In this document: positions 1 through 11,431 of the stretch, in pieces
How positions within the stretch are numbered: the first letter of the stretch is position 1
How the letters are laid out: each line of letters opens with the position of its first letter
Source: Rhodococcus sp. HM1
GTDB lineage: Bacteria > Actinomycetota > Actinomycetes > Mycobacteriales > Mycobacteriaceae
DNA length: 64,000 nt
Assembly (NCBI RefSeq): GCF_023218075.1
Contig: NZ_JALPTB010000020.1
Span: 34,033 to 98,032 of the forward strand
Direction of reading: 5' to 3'
Translations under genes and position numbers: made by a program
Notes under the pieces: generated by a model
What the model was told of the DNA's origin: nothing
What the model saw: the letters and a program-made list of their open reading frames with translations, nothing else
Databases searched by the model: none

Positions 1-405
1 CGGAATCAAGGGTCGATCACCAAGACCGGCAACACCCATGCCCGTCGGCTGTTGGTGGAGGCTGCCTGGCATCACCGGCCGCGGTATCACGTCGGGCAGT
101 GATGCGGTCCCGCTGGGATCAGGCCCCGGCCGCGGCTCGCGCCCGCGGCGACGAAGGGAATCGCCGGCTGCATCAGCGGTGGGTGGGTTTTCTCGAACGC
201 CGCAAACGACCCGTGATCGCGAACGTGGCGATCGCCCGGGAGTTCGCGGGCTGGTGCTGGTCGTTGGCGGTGATGGACTGCTGATGCTCACCCCCTGATC
301 TGCTTCGCCGGCGAGTCCGGTGGTGACAGCGCGTGGATCGACCCGCGACACCGCTATGAGCAGGCCTGTTCGGACCGACTCTCGTCTCTGGGCACGCGGA
401 TGTGA
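1..405 (+). pseudogene. IS110/IS116-family transposase, decayed 3' end
   Basis: The window opens inside a transposase. Frame 1 (1-99) reads a typical IS110/IS116 C-terminal segment (GSITKTGNTHARRLLVEAAW) and then hits TGA at 100. The protein resumes in another frame from 99 to 284 (RWDQAPAAARARGDEGNRRL, then VIANVAIAREFAGWCWSLAV). A third stretch back in frame 1, about 298-405, reads DPRHRYEQACSDRL, which resembles the tails of these transposases. At least two frame changes are therefore needed to read one protein, so this copy is inactive as read. In the family this region follows the catalytic DEDD and serine segments, which lie outside the window. I see no clear element end or target duplication. 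Confidence 0.75.
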
Positions 406-531
406 TCCAGCCGGAAAACCGTCCTGCGGCAGCCAACCCGCGTATATTCACCCCGCAAGCGGGAGGGACCCCCGTCTGACCGCGCGTCGCTTGTCGACAC
501 GCTCACCACAGGACTCCCTCGACGAAGCGCA

Positions 532-566
532 GAGGCGCCTCCAGGGTCGCTCCCCGGAGGCGCCTC
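532..566 (-). terminator. Hairpin terminator of icd
   Basis: GAGGCGCCTCC at 532-542 pairs perfectly with GGAGGCGCCTC at 556-566. One mismatch and a further GGG/CCC pairing extend the stem inside, leaving a 5-nt loop. It lies 31 bp past the icd stop codon in the direction of icd transcription. There is no long T run, which is usual for actinobacterial hairpin terminators. The rest of 406-597 shows no gene. Confidence 0.7.
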
Positions 567-597
567 ACTCTGCCTTCTCGACAGACTTCTCTACATA

Positions 598-2838
<2,241 letters not shown>

Positions 2839-3139
2839 TTTTGTCTCGTCTCCCACGTCAGTTCGGTCCGCTTTTCGAAGTGCTCCGGGTGCGGTATTGC
2901 TTCGGGTATCAGGCTACGTGCGAGAACACAAGAACCATATTTACCCGCCGGTAGCGCGAACTCCGCTACCGGCTACGGTCGGCGTCACGCCGACTTCGCG
3001 TGGACCACCAGGACTCATGGCACCCCCGTTCGATCTTCGCGACCTTCCCCAGTCCGACCGCGGACGGAGCATCTGACAGGGCATGCTGTGAGCACTTGCC
3101 CCTCGGGGGTCCGACGCGAAGGCGAATCGCGTAGTCGAC
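2839..3139. other. Intergenic region upstream of icd, no gene seen
   Basis: About 300 bp between the icd start and the MFS remnant. It must carry the icd promoter. An AT-richer stretch around 2925-2945 is the likeliest place, but I cannot assign -10 and -35 boxes with confidence. No hairpin, RNA gene or plausible reading frame was recognised. Confidence 0.4.
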
Positions 3140-3460
3140 TACTCGTGCCAGACGAAGAGCCTCGTTCAGCCGGCGCTGCTGACGCTGATCGGCGGCTCCC
3201 TCGTCTCGGCCTGCGCTCCGACCCTGACCGTGCTGTTCGCCGGCCGCGCCCTGCAGGGCATCGGTATCAGCGGCGTCGTGACCGTCGCGGTGGCCCTGCT
3301 CGGCGCCGTCATTCTCCCGCGGGAACAGGGCAGCTGTTCCGGGTACGCTGCTGTCGTCATGGCAGCCTCGATGGCCGGTGGCCCACCGCTGGGTGGCGCG
3401 CTCGTCGACACTGCGGCTCGGCATCGGCGTGCTGCTGCCGAACCACCCGCTGCGATCGTG
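3140..3460 (+). pseudogene. MFS transporter fragment
   Basis: An open frame across this stretch reads LLTLIGGSLVSACAPTLTVL, then FAGRALQGIGISGVVTVAVA, then a ...PREQGSCSGY... and GGPPLGGALVD sequence. This is the TM3-TM5 region of a DHA1/DHA2 drug-efflux major facilitator, including the GR-LQG-G signature. A real transporter has 12-14 membrane segments and more than 400 residues; here about 100 residues remain, with no N-terminal helices, and homology stops at about 3430, just before the end of the Rieske gene on the other strand. It is a dead remnant, probably the scar of a deletion that brought the operon 3470-15444 next to icd. Confidence 0.7.
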
Positions 3461-3469
3461 ATCAGGAGG

Positions 3470-4474
3470 TCAGGCGGTGGCGTCGACCGGTGGGACACCG
3501 TAGAACTGCTGCGCCCACTTACGCAGCGAGAGATACGGTTTCGCGTCCTTCGGGGACAGCGGCGGATGTTCGACATATTTCTGGTGCCGCCAGATGCTCA
3601 GGTCCTCCCACACGGTGACGAGGAACTGGCGTTCGACGCGTTCACGGACGTCGGCCGGCGGCACGTCGTCGTCGCCGGGGTTGCGGGGCCACCAGATCGA
3701 ATAGAACAGATCCGAGCTTTCGTCGTCGACCGGTGTGGTCGCGAAGATCAGCCGATGCCTCGACGAGCCCTCGAACGCGCTGATCGACCCGCCGAGCCCG
3801 AACATGTGCGCGTGGATCTTCAGCGCCATCTTCTCCGGGTCGTCGCTGCGCGCGTCGGACCAGCCGGTGAGGAACTTCCACGCGTGGTCCGAGGCGCTGT
3901 AGTCCAGCATCTGCGGGGTGACGGTCGCGCCGTGCACGTACTGGAAGTGCAGGCTGTCGGGACCGTTCTCGAGCACCACCTGCGGATGCACCGGTTCGCG
4001 TTCGGTCTTGCGGGAGAACTCCGGATACGGGCGGTAGTAGTCCGACGACTCACCCGACCCGACCTCGGGGAACAACCCCAGGATCCCCGGCATCTCCCAG
4101 GTCGGGGCGGCGCCGTCCGGGTGGTGCCACATGAACACGCAGCCGTCGTGTTCGACCACCGGATACACCCGCAGCCGCACCGTGGGCCGCGTGCGATTCT
4201 CGCCCGGGATGGCGCGGTTGGTGCCGTCGGGTCCCCAGCGCCAGCCGTGGAACGGACATTCGACGCAGTCCCCCACCACCGTGCCGCCGTAGCCGATGTG
4301 CGCCCCCAGGTGCCGGCAGTGGCCGGTGAGGATGTGCATCGCACCGGACTCGTCGCGGTAGGCGACCAGGTCCTCGCCGAAGTACTTCAGCGGCCGCACC
4401 TCCCTCACGGGGAATTCCGCCGACCAGCCCACCATGAACCACCCGGTGACCTTCCAGGTGAACGGGACCTTCAC
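3470..4474 (-). CDS. Rieske non-haem iron oxygenase, KshA-like
   Basis: Terminal oxygenase of 334 residues. The Rieske [2Fe-2S] ligands are Cys53-x-His55 and Cys73-x2-His76 in CRHLGAHIGYGG and CVECPFHGW. The mononuclear iron site is in ENGPDSLHFQYVHG, with His176 and His181. The C-terminal block EDLSIWRHQKYVEHPPL followed by LRKWAQQFYG resembles 3-ketosteroid 9-alpha-hydroxylase KshA, so the substrate may be alicyclic or steroid-like; this is inference. No ferredoxin reductase (KshB type) lies in the window, so electrons must come from elsewhere. Start is GTG at 4474 with TGGAGG five bases upstream; it lies 14 bp after the alpha/beta hydrolase and is the last gene of the ten-gene operon. Confidence 0.85.
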   Translation of the reverse strand: MKVPFTWKVTGWFMVGWSAEFPVREVRPLKYFGEDLVAYRDESGAMHILTGHCRHLGAHIGYGGTVVGDCVECPFHGWRWGPDGTNRAIPGENRTRPTVRLRVYPVVEHDGCVFMWHHPDGAAPTWEMPGILGLFPEVGSGESSDYYRPYPEFSRKTEREPVHPQVVLENGPDSLHFQYVHGATVTPQMLDYSASDHAWKFLTGWSDARSDDPEKMALKIHAHMFGLGGSISAFEGSSRHRLIFATTPVDDESSDLFYSIWWPRNPGDDDVPPADVRERVERQFLVTVWEDLSIWRHQKYVEHPPLSPKDAKPYLSLRKWAQQFYGVPPVDATA

Positions 4475-4488
4475 AGCACCTCCAGATG

Positions 4489-5397
4489 TCACGCGGACGG
4501 ACGTTCGGTTGCGAGCGCGCACTCCTCCACGAATGCCAGCACACTCCGGTGATAGGCACCCGCGGCGAACCCGACACTCATGTTGTGTCCGCTCGCGGCC
4601 TGCCGGTACCACACCAGCCGCGGCGACGACGTGAAGCCCCGCGCGATCGCGTCGAGTGTGTCCGGGTCGGTCCGCCACACCCGTTCGTGTTCGGCGTGGC
4701 TGAGCCGCACCGGAATTCGGATGTCCGGGGACAGCACCGGGAACTTCATCGGCCACCGGACCGCGACCGTCGCCTCGTATCGAGGGGTGCGCGACGAGAG
4801 CGACCGACCGCCGCGCACCTCCTCCGGGTACAGGTGCTCGGGGTACCAGAGCAGATCCCGGATGGTCCCGCGGTCGCCGAGGCTGCGCATCGCCGTGATC
4901 AGTCGTTCGGCGTCGGCGTATTTCACGGTGCCGGTCCCGGCCAGTTCCAGCCCGAGCAGCCGCGCGCCGCGCGGATCCGCGGCCATGCGGGCACCGAGGT
5001 CGCACCCGGCCGAGTGCGCCAGCAGGAATGTGCCCGCGCCGCGCGGCGACGCCCCGAGCAGGGCGTCGACGGTCGCGTAGCACGCGTCGACGCGGCGCGC
5101 CGGATCGTCGAACTCGTCCCCGAACGGCGCCGACGCACCGTAGCCGGGCCGGTCCGGCGCCAGCACGGTGTAACCGAGAGCGGCGCCGGCGCGCAACAAG
5201 GACAGTTCGGGTCTGCCCGGCAGGTCGAAGTACCGCGAAGTGGTTGCGCCGCCGTGCAACGCGACCACGACGGCGCGCGGTTCGGCGACCTCGGCGCACA
5301 ACGCCGACATGGGGATGCCGTCGATGTCGACGACGCGTTCGGTGACCGTGCCGACCCCACCCGGAGTGGGGTCCGAGGCCGCGATGCCGGCCGCCAC
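4489..5397 (-). CDS. Alpha/beta hydrolase
   Basis: 302-residue hydrolase. The oxyanion-hole segment VVVALHGGATTS is near residue 45-54, the nucleophile elbow LLAHSAGCD places Ser129, and GHNMSVG near the C-terminus carries the catalytic histidine. The family hydrolyses esters, lactones, thioesters or C-C bonds; the substrate is not predictable here. In the operon it may open a lactone or cleave a ring-fission product after the P450 and Rieske steps (inference). The GTG start at 5397 sits 1 bp after the stop of the preceding amidohydrolase, indicating translational coupling; a longer frame to 5472 would overlap that gene and looks artificial. Confidence 0.8.
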   Translation of the reverse strand: MAAGIAASDPTPGGVGTVTERVVDIDGIPMSALCAEVAEPRAVVVALHGGATTSRYFDLPGRPELSLLRAGAALGYTVLAPDRPGYGASAPFGDEFDDPARRVDACYATVDALLGASPRGAGTFLLAHSAGCDLGARMAADPRGARLLGLELAGTGTVKYADAERLITAMRSLGDRGTIRDLLWYPEHLYPEEVRGGRSLSSRTPRYEATVAVRWPMKFPVLSPDIRIPVRLSHAEHERVWRTDPDTLDAIARGFTSSPRLVWYRQAASGHNMSVGFAAGAYHRSVLAFVEECALATERPSA

Positions 5398-5398
5398 C

Positions 5399-6601
5399 TC
5401 AGGCGCCCCGCGCGACCGCGGCATCGAGACCGAGCAGGTCGAGCATATTGCCTCCCATGACCTTTCGCGCATCCTCGGCCGACAGTCCGTCGAGCTGCCC
5501 GAGCAGGCTCAGAGGATCGGCCAGCCCTTCCGGGTGCGGCCAGTCCGAGCCGTAGACGACGCGGTCCGCGCCGAGCATCTCGACGACCTCCCGGTAGTCG
5601 TCCTCCCAGAACGGATTGACGTAGACGCAGCGCCGGAACGCCTCGATCGGGTCCTCGAGGAACAGCTGCGGCATCTTGTCGTAGGCGTGCCGCAGGTTGC
5701 GGAACAAGGTGGGCAACCAGTCGGAGCCGTTCTCGATGGAGAGGATCCGCAGGTCCGGATTCCGCGACAACGCGCCGTGGCACACGAGCGCGGTCATCGC
5801 GTCCTCGATCGCGCGCGAGCCGATCGCGGCGGTCCGGAATGCGGTGGGGGCGAACGGTTTGTATTCGGTGGCGGGCTCCCAGATGTCGAGGACCTCCGAA
5901 TAGCCGCTGTCCGACGCGTGCATCGACACCGGAATCCCCGCGTCCACACAGGCTTTCCAGAACGGGTCGAACTCCTCGAACCCGAACGATCGGCTGCCGC
6001 GGAAACCCGGCACCGGCGCGGGACGGACGAGCACCGTCTTCGCGCCGCGCTCGAGGCACCACTGCAGTTCCTCGAGCGCCCGGTCCACGATGGGCAGGGT
6101 GACGACGGGAACCGCGAAGATCCGGCCTTCGTAGTCGAAACTCCAGTGCTCGTACATCCACCGGTTGAGCGCGTGGATGACGTCGTGGGTCAGCTCGGGA
6201 TCGTTCTTGAGGCGTTCCTCGACGAGGCTCGCGAGGGTCGGGAACATCAGCGCGTAGTCGAGGCCCTGCTCGTTCAGCTTTTCGAGCCGCGCCGCGGGGT
6301 CCCGGAACGCGGGAATCGACTTGATGGGTTTGCCCATGATCTCCCGCGCCGACTTGCCGTCCGGGTTGCCGTTGCGGAAGTAGTCCTCCTGCGCGCCGGG
6401 CGCGGCCACGACGGAGAACGTCGGGTTGGGGATGAACTCGCTGATGGTGTTCTGCACGACGATCTTGGTGCGACCGTCGATGTCGACGTAGCGGATGGCG
6501 TCCTTCGCGTGGACCGGGAGGTACTTGGTCAGCGCGTCCCGGGTCTCGTACATGTGGTTGTCCGAGTCGAAGATCGGGAACGGGTGCGGATTCGTCGCCA
6601 T
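5399..6601 (-). CDS. Amidohydrolase-2 family protein (first of three in operon)
   Basis: 400-residue TIM-barrel metal hydrolase of the amidohydrolase_2 (ACMSD-like) family. N-terminal metal-site strand is FDSDNHMYE (residues 11-19), where the usual HxH is reduced to DNH; VSMHASDSGY supplies a mid-protein histidine and VVYGSDWPHPEG near residue 350 the final aspartate. Members act as decarboxylases or as hydrolases of ring C-C or C-N bonds, so a non-redox ring-opening or decarboxylation step is possible. About as long as, and clearly related to, the protein encoded at 11432-12634. ATG start at 6601 preceded by GAGGAGCG. It lies 12 bp after the dehydrogenase gene. Confidence 0.85.
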   Translation of the reverse strand: MATNPHPFPIFDSDNHMYETRDALTKYLPVHAKDAIRYVDIDGRTKIVVQNTISEFIPNPTFSVVAAPGAQEDYFRNGNPDGKSAREIMGKPIKSIPAFRDPAARLEKLNEQGLDYALMFPTLASLVEERLKNDPELTHDVIHALNRWMYEHWSFDYEGRIFAVPVVTLPIVDRALEELQWCLERGAKTVLVRPAPVPGFRGSRSFGFEEFDPFWKACVDAGIPVSMHASDSGYSEVLDIWEPATEYKPFAPTAFRTAAIGSRAIEDAMTALVCHGALSRNPDLRILSIENGSDWLPTLFRNLRHAYDKMPQLFLEDPIEAFRRCVYVNPFWEDDYREVVEMLGADRVVYGSDWPHPEGLADPLSLLGQLDGLSAEDARKVMGGNMLDLLGLDAAVARGA

Positions 6602-6613
6602 GGTGAACGCTCC

Positions 6614-7810
6614 TCAGTGCGCCTCGGCGCGTGCGGGCTGCGAGTAGTTGGGCCGGCCGAGACCGAGCACGTGCTGGGCGATCATGTTCCGGAACACCTC
6701 GAGGGTGCCGCCGTAGATGCCGCACAACGGGGCCCACCGGAACAGGTGCTCGGCGCCGCCGTCGTCAGCGGCGCCTTCGGTGTCGACGGGCAGTGCGGAT
6801 GCGGAACCGAGGATGTCCATCAGGTCCGGGGAGATGTCGCGCATCGTCTGGGCGATCGCGACGCGCCCGAACATGTGCGGCGCCGACAGTGCCGCTTCCA
6901 TCCGGGCGATGCTGCGGCCGAGCCGGTACGCGACCGCCCGGTCGTCGAGCGGCCGGCGGCCGTCCGGGCCCCCCTGTCCGAGGATCCGCGCAATGCGGTC
7001 GACCCGGGTCGCCATGGTGGTGCCCTGATGGATCAGGATGGACACGTCCTGCAGACCGTCGTTCGCGGCGTCGACGACGCCGTGTTCCTCGGCGAGCGGA
7101 CCCATCAGCACGGCCCAGCCGCCGTTGACCTCGCCGAGCCGGTACTTGTCGGGCACGCGCACGTCGGAGTAGTAGACGATGTTGGTGCGGTCGCCGTCGA
7201 CGGTGCGCAGCCCCTGGATCTCGATGCCGGGGGTGTCGAGCGGGACGAGGAACATCGTCAGGCTCTTGTGCTTGGGGGCGTCGGGATCGGTGTTGGTGAT
7301 GAGGAAGACGTACTGGCAGTTGTGGGCGCCGGTGGTGAACATCTTGGAGCCGTTGATGATCCAGTCGTCGCCGTCCCGGACCGCTCGGGTCTTGCAGGTC
7401 GCGACGTCGGAACCGCCGTCGGGTTCGGTGTAGCCCAGGCACAGCCGGACCTCGCCGCTGTCGATCTTCGGCAGCACCTCGGCGCGCACCTCGGGCGATC
7501 CGTATTTCTCGACCGAGGTGGTCACGATGGCGGTGGTGCCCGCGGTCACCCACGGCACCTGGGCGCGGCGTTTCTCGAGGTCCCACAGTCTGCGCCGCAG
7601 CCGGTTCAGGCCGCCCTCCGATTCGGGTGCGCGTTCCGCGGCGAGCCAGCCGTCGGCGCCCATCGCCAGGTGCACGCCCTCGTCGAAGTTGTCGCCGGTC
7701 TCCCGGTCGCGGCGGCGCACCTCGTCGGTGACGTGCGTGTCGAGGAAGGCGCGTGCCCGCCGGTGGAACGCGGCGTCCTCGTCGGACAGTTCCACGAGTG
7801 AGAAATCCAT
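6614..7810 (-). CDS. Acyl-CoA dehydrogenase
   Basis: 398-residue FAD enzyme that introduces a 2,3 double bond in an acyl-CoA. The flavin/substrate signature GYTEPDGGSDVATCKT and the strand DWIINGSKMFTTGAHNC are clear. Near the C-terminus CGIYGGTLEVFRNMIAQHVL replaces the usual YEGT with YGGT, so the catalytic base must lie elsewhere, as in several actinobacterial FadE proteins. A second, shorter dehydrogenase-like gene lies directly upstream; such pairs often form alpha2-beta2 heterotetramers used for bulky steroid or polycyclic acyl-CoAs (known for ChsE-type enzymes; inferred here). ATG at 7810 with a GGGGAACC-type ribosome binding site. Confidence 0.9.
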   Translation of the reverse strand: MDFSLVELSDEDAAFHRRARAFLDTHVTDEVRRRDRETGDNFDEGVHLAMGADGWLAAERAPESEGGLNRLRRRLWDLEKRRAQVPWVTAGTTAIVTTSVEKYGSPEVRAEVLPKIDSGEVRLCLGYTEPDGGSDVATCKTRAVRDGDDWIINGSKMFTTGAHNCQYVFLITNTDPDAPKHKSLTMFLVPLDTPGIEIQGLRTVDGDRTNIVYYSDVRVPDKYRLGEVNGGWAVLMGPLAEEHGVVDAANDGLQDVSILIHQGTTMATRVDRIARILGQGGPDGRRPLDDRAVAYRLGRSIARMEAALSAPHMFGRVAIAQTMRDISPDLMDILGSASALPVDTEGAADDGGAEHLFRWAPLCGIYGGTLEVFRNMIAQHVLGLGRPNYSQPARAEAH

Positions 7811-7851
7811 GGTTCCCCCTGCTGTTTGTCGGCCTGCTCTTGTCGACTCGG

Positions 7852-8886
7852 CTAGGCCCGCGCGGCGAAGCTCTCGGCGACCCGGACCGCGGCGTCGGCG
7901 GGATCACCGCCGGCCAGTGCCCAGCCGCGGGCGCGGACCAGATACGCCGAGGCCGCCGATTCGGCGGCGACCCCGAGTCCGCCCTGCACGTGCACGGCCA
8001 TCGTCGCCGCGCGCGGTGCCTCGTCGGCCAGGTACACGAACGCCGCCGACGCGAGCACCGGTTGCACATCGGGCTCGTTGTCGAGGAACCACGCGGCCCG
8101 CCGTGTCAGATTGCGGGCCCCGTGCACGACGATCGCGATGTTGGCGAGCGGATGCGATATGCCCTGCAGGGTCGCGATGGGCACCCCCATCGTGTAGCGG
8201 TTCTTCGCGAATTCCGCTGCGATGGTGAGTGTTTCCTCGACCAGCCCGACGAGCGCGGCGGAGGTCAGGAGCCGCCATTCCTCGAGCGTCCGATCGTACT
8301 GCGCGACCGCCTCCGGTCCGCCCGCGAGCACGGTGCGGCGATCCGCGGCGGCCGGGTCGATCCACGCCGCCGGCAGCTTGCCGATGTTGTCGACCTTCGC
8401 GGGGCGGGTGTCGAATTCGAGCCGCACGATCTCGTCGCCGTCACGGACGACGATACGGTCGGCGACCGATCCCGACGGGACGAGACGCCTGCCGGGCGGA
8501 GCGTCGAATCGTGGGTCCAGCGCGACGATCTCGCGTCCGGTGACGATGTCGGTGGTGTCGCACGCATCGAGCCGCGCGAGCAGCCGGGAGGCGCACACGT
8601 GGTCGATCCACGGCACCGGGGCGAGGGTGCGGCCGAGTTCCTCGGCGACGAGTGTCAGGTCGACGAGGGTCGCGCCGTCGCCGCCGACATCTTCGGGCAA
8701 CGCCATGGACGTCGCGCCGGTCGCGCACAGCTGTTCCCACAGGTTCTTGTCGAATCCGCCGGGTTCGGCGGCGCGCACGACCTCGAGTGGGCTGCGCGCC
8801 CGGAAGAACTTCGCGTACGCGGCCTGCAGTTCCGTCTGGTCCTCGGACAGGTTGTAGTCCTGCCTGCGCAATTCGTAGCGGTCCAT
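7852..8886 (-). CDS. Acyl-CoA dehydrogenase-like partner subunit
   Basis: 344 residues, shorter than typical ACADs. The N-terminal part LWEQLCATGATSMALPEDVG and the C-terminal helix KNRYTMGVPIATLQGISHPL (RxxFGxPIxxFQAV pattern) mark the ACAD fold. The central beta domain is reduced and the TEPxxGSD signature is absent, so it probably cannot bind substrate and flavin fully on its own. It is likely the second subunit of a heteromer with the neighbour at 6614-7810. Start ATG 8886 has GGGAGC upstream; ATG 8910 overlaps the previous stop as ATGA and is an alternative that adds eight residues. Confidence 0.8.
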   Translation of the reverse strand: MDRYELRRQDYNLSEDQTELQAAYAKFFRARSPLEVVRAAEPGGFDKNLWEQLCATGATSMALPEDVGGDGATLVDLTLVAEELGRTLAPVPWIDHVCASRLLARLDACDTTDIVTGREIVALDPRFDAPPGRRLVPSGSVADRIVVRDGDEIVRLEFDTRPAKVDNIGKLPAAWIDPAAADRRTVLAGGPEAVAQYDRTLEEWRLLTSAALVGLVEETLTIAAEFAKNRYTMGVPIATLQGISHPLANIAIVVHGARNLTRRAAWFLDNEPDVQPVLASAAFVYLADEAPRAATMAVHVQGGLGVAAESAASAYLVRARGWALAGGDPADAAVRVAESFAARA

Positions 8887-8906
8887 CCCGTGTGCTCCCT
8901 GTCCCG

Positions 8907-9755
8907 TCATTCGGCCGTGTCGCCGGCGGATCGGCCACCGAAGAAGAATTCCTGTGCGTTGCGATAGAGGTAGTTGTCGCGGACGTCGTCCGGCAGGCCG
9001 AGCGCTAGCGCCTCCGGGACGAGGCGGCGCATCGGCAGCACCGGCCAGTCGGATCCGAAGATCACCTTGTCCCGGCCGCGGGTGCGCATGTAGTGCAGCA
9101 GGCTGTCCGGCAGCCGCTTGGGTGACCATGCCGAGGTCATCAGCCGCAGGTTCTCGTACTTGATGAGCAGCCGGATCGCGACGTCCCACCAGGGGTCGGC
9201 GCCGTGGATCATGCACAGCTTCAGTTCCGGGAATCGGTAGCAGACCCGGTCGAGGTGGATCGGGTTCTGAACCTCGCCGGGAATCGGCGGGCCCGGGAGG
9301 CCGGTGTTCATGCACAGCGGCAGGCCCAGTTCGGCGCACTTGTAGTACAGCGGGTAGTACACGGCGTCGGTGGGCGGGTACATGCCGTCGCCCCAGAAGC
9401 TCGGTCCCACCGTCGTGTACGCGACCGGCAGATCGTGCACGAGCGCGGCGAGTTCGCGCAGCGACGACACCGGGTGCAGCAGGTCGACGCCGTTGACGGC
9501 GAGCGCGAACCGGTCCGGCATCTCCTCGACGAACTTCAGCGCGGTCGGTGACGGTTTGACGATCGAGTACATCAGGATCGCCTTCTCGACGCCCTGTTCG
9601 TCCATCTCGTCGATCAGTTCGGCCAGATCCACCTGCCGGTACATCGATTGCGGTCCCTTGAAGTACTTGTCCCGCACCTCGAGCATCCACGCGGGTTGTT
9701 CGCGCTCGCCGAAGTGCACGTTCACCAGGCAGTCGAGGACCTTCGGCATGCTCAC
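8907..9755 (-). CDS. Amidohydrolase-2 family protein (second in operon)
   Basis: 282 residues, shorter and more divergent than the two 400-residue paralogues in the same operon. It keeps the barrel end VIFGSDWPVLPMRR and the internal LKLCMIHGADPWWDVAI strand with a conserved histidine, but its N-terminus (KVLDCLVNVHFGE) has lost the HxH or DNH motif, so metal binding may differ. Function unknown; a hydrolase or decarboxylase acting on a CoA-pathway intermediate is possible. GTG 9755 overlaps the ligase stop as GTGA; ATG 9749 is nearly as good, with AAGGACGG upstream. Confidence 0.8.
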   Translation of the reverse strand: MSMPKVLDCLVNVHFGEREQPAWMLEVRDKYFKGPQSMYRQVDLAELIDEMDEQGVEKAILMYSIVKPSPTALKFVEEMPDRFALAVNGVDLLHPVSSLRELAALVHDLPVAYTTVGPSFWGDGMYPPTDAVYYPLYYKCAELGLPLCMNTGLPGPPIPGEVQNPIHLDRVCYRFPELKLCMIHGADPWWDVAIRLLIKYENLRLMTSAWSPKRLPDSLLHYMRTRGRDKVIFGSDWPVLPMRRLVPEALALGLPDDVRDNYLYRNAQEFFFGGRSAGDTAE

Positions 9756-11398
9756 GCTCCGTCCTTCTCGAGTGCCGGCTCGGCGACCTGCTGTGCGGCC
9801 CAGCGGTAATCGGGTTTTCCGTTCCCGAGCCGCCGGATCTCGGGGACGAACACGAAGGCCTTCGGTGCCTTGAACCCGGCCAGCGCGTCACGGCACGCCT
9901 GCCGCAGCGCGGATTCGACGGACTCGCAGTCCACGGACCGGACAGACTCACCGTCCGCCGACTGCACGAGCGCCACGATCTCCTGACCCCAGCGGGGACT
10001 GGATCTGCCCACGACCAGCGCGTCGACGACACCGGGTTGCGCCCGCAGCACTTCCTCGACCTCCTCGACGAACACTTTTTCGCCGCCGGTGTTGACGACC
10101 AGCGAATCGCGGCCGAGCAGCCGCAGGGAGCCGTCGGCGTCGACGGCGACGCGGTCGCCGGGGATCGCCAGGCGCTGCCCGTCGATGATCGGGAAGGTCG
10201 CTTCGGTGGCGGCGCGGTCGTCGAAGTAGCCCAGCGGGACGCGGCCGGTGCGGGCGGCCCAGCCGATCTCGGGGTCGCCCGGGTTCAGCAGCCGGGTGCG
10301 GTCGTGCGAGACGGCGGTGCCGCCGGGCATCGGATCGAAGGTGTCGACCTCGGCGCCGCGGGTGCTGCGCCCGTATCCCATTCCGCCGGTTTCCGACGAG
10401 CCGTAGCCCTCGACGAGGAAGGCGTGCGGAAGTTGTTCGAGCAGTGCCCGTTTGTGCACCGGGTTGGTCGCCGCTCCCCCGGTACCGATCACCGACAGGG
10501 ACGACAGTTCGTACGGGCGACGCTGCATCTCGCGGACCAGCGGTCCGGCATAGGCGTCGCCGACGATGGTCATCAGCGTGACCTTCTCCCGCTCGGCGGT
10601 TTCGAGCGCGGTGCGCGCGTCGAACTTCTCCCGGTCGTCGTAGAGCACGACCGTCTGTCCGGCGAGCAGCCCGGCGAAGGTGGTCCAGGTGCCGGCGGCG
10701 TGCGAGAGCGGCGACGCGGCGAACCACACCTGCCCGGTCGCGTGGGCCAGCGCCTGCACCGGTTCGGCGGAGTCGTGGTCGGCGCCGTTCATCGACGAGA
10801 CGTACATGTCACCCTGCCGCCACAGCACGCCCTTCGGCCGGCCGGTGGTGCCTCCGGTGCACAGCATGATCAGGTCGTCGGGTGAGGTCGCGATCACGGC
10901 GTCCGGATCGCCGAGTTCGACGGCCTCCTCGAACGGCACCGCCCCGGCGAGCTCGGGCACGTCGGTACCGTCGTCGACGGAAACCAGCAGCTCCACCCCG
11001 GGCGGGGCGGTCCGGTCGACGACCGGCCCGAACGAGCGGTGGTAGACGATCCCGCGCGGGGCGATGTAGGCGAGCAGGTCGCGGATCTCGCGGGGCGTGT
11101 AGTGGTGGTTGACGTTCACCGGCACCACCCGCGCCTTCGCGCACGCGATCATCAGGTCCGGGTACAGGTCGTTGCGCATGATCAGCGCGATGCGGTCCTG
11201 TCCGCATTCCCACCGGTCGAGCCGGTGCCGCGGGGTGTGCTCGCCGAAGCCGCGATCGGCGAGGAAATTCGCGAATCGTCGTGTCCTCGAGGAGGATTCA
11301 CCGAAGGTGCTGCGGCGATCACCGCACACCGTCATGGTGCGGTCCGGGACCGCGTCGGCGACGGCGTCGAACACCGCGCCCAGACTCCATTCCGTCAA
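9752..11398 (-). CDS. Acyl-CoA synthetase, AMP-binding (FadD-like)
   Basis: 548-residue adenylate-forming ligase that activates a carboxylic acid as its CoA thioester with ATP. The P-loop LCTGGTTGRPKGVLWR lies near residue 180-195, GYGSSETGGMGYG is the A5 motif, and GNGKPDYRW near the C-terminus gives the catalytic lysine. It shares with the ligase at 59990-61714 a roughly 20-residue N-terminal insertion ending in GQD before the RND/YNGN segment, placing both in one actinobacterial subfamily related to FadD3/FadD19. The substrate is probably a ring-bearing or branched acid (inference). ATG 11398 lies 33 bp after the preceding amidohydrolase. Confidence 0.9.
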   Translation of the reverse strand: MTEWSLGAVFDAVADAVPDRTMTVCGDRRSTFGESSSRTRRFANFLADRGFGEHTPRHRLDRWECGQDRIALIMRNDLYPDLMIACAKARVVPVNVNHHYTPREIRDLLAYIAPRGIVYHRSFGPVVDRTAPPGVELLVSVDDGTDVPELAGAVPFEEAVELGDPDAVIATSPDDLIMLCTGGTTGRPKGVLWRQGDMYVSSMNGADHDSAEPVQALAHATGQVWFAASPLSHAAGTWTTFAGLLAGQTVVLYDDREKFDARTALETAEREKVTLMTIVGDAYAGPLVREMQRRPYELSSLSVIGTGGAATNPVHKRALLEQLPHAFLVEGYGSSETGGMGYGRSTRGAEVDTFDPMPGGTAVSHDRTRLLNPGDPEIGWAARTGRVPLGYFDDRAATEATFPIIDGQRLAIPGDRVAVDADGSLRLLGRDSLVVNTGGEKVFVEEVEEVLRAQPGVVDALVVGRSSPRWGQEIVALVQSADGESVRSVDCESVESALRQACRDALAGFKAPKAFVFVPEIRRLGNGKPDYRWAAQQVAEPALEKDGA

Positions 11399-11431
11399 CG
11401 CATCCTCCTGATCCGTGTTCCGGCCGCCGGC

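Noticed and set aside
4923..6737. Long open frame antisense-shifted to the amidohydrolase and hydrolase genes
   Set aside because: Arg/Pro-rich composition, no domain resemblance, and it overlaps genes with clear motifs in another frame; a high-GC artefact.
5240..7801. 853-codon open frame on the plus strand
   Set aside because: Exact antisense of three well supported minus-strand genes; Val/Arg/His-rich translation typical of GC-rich complement frames.
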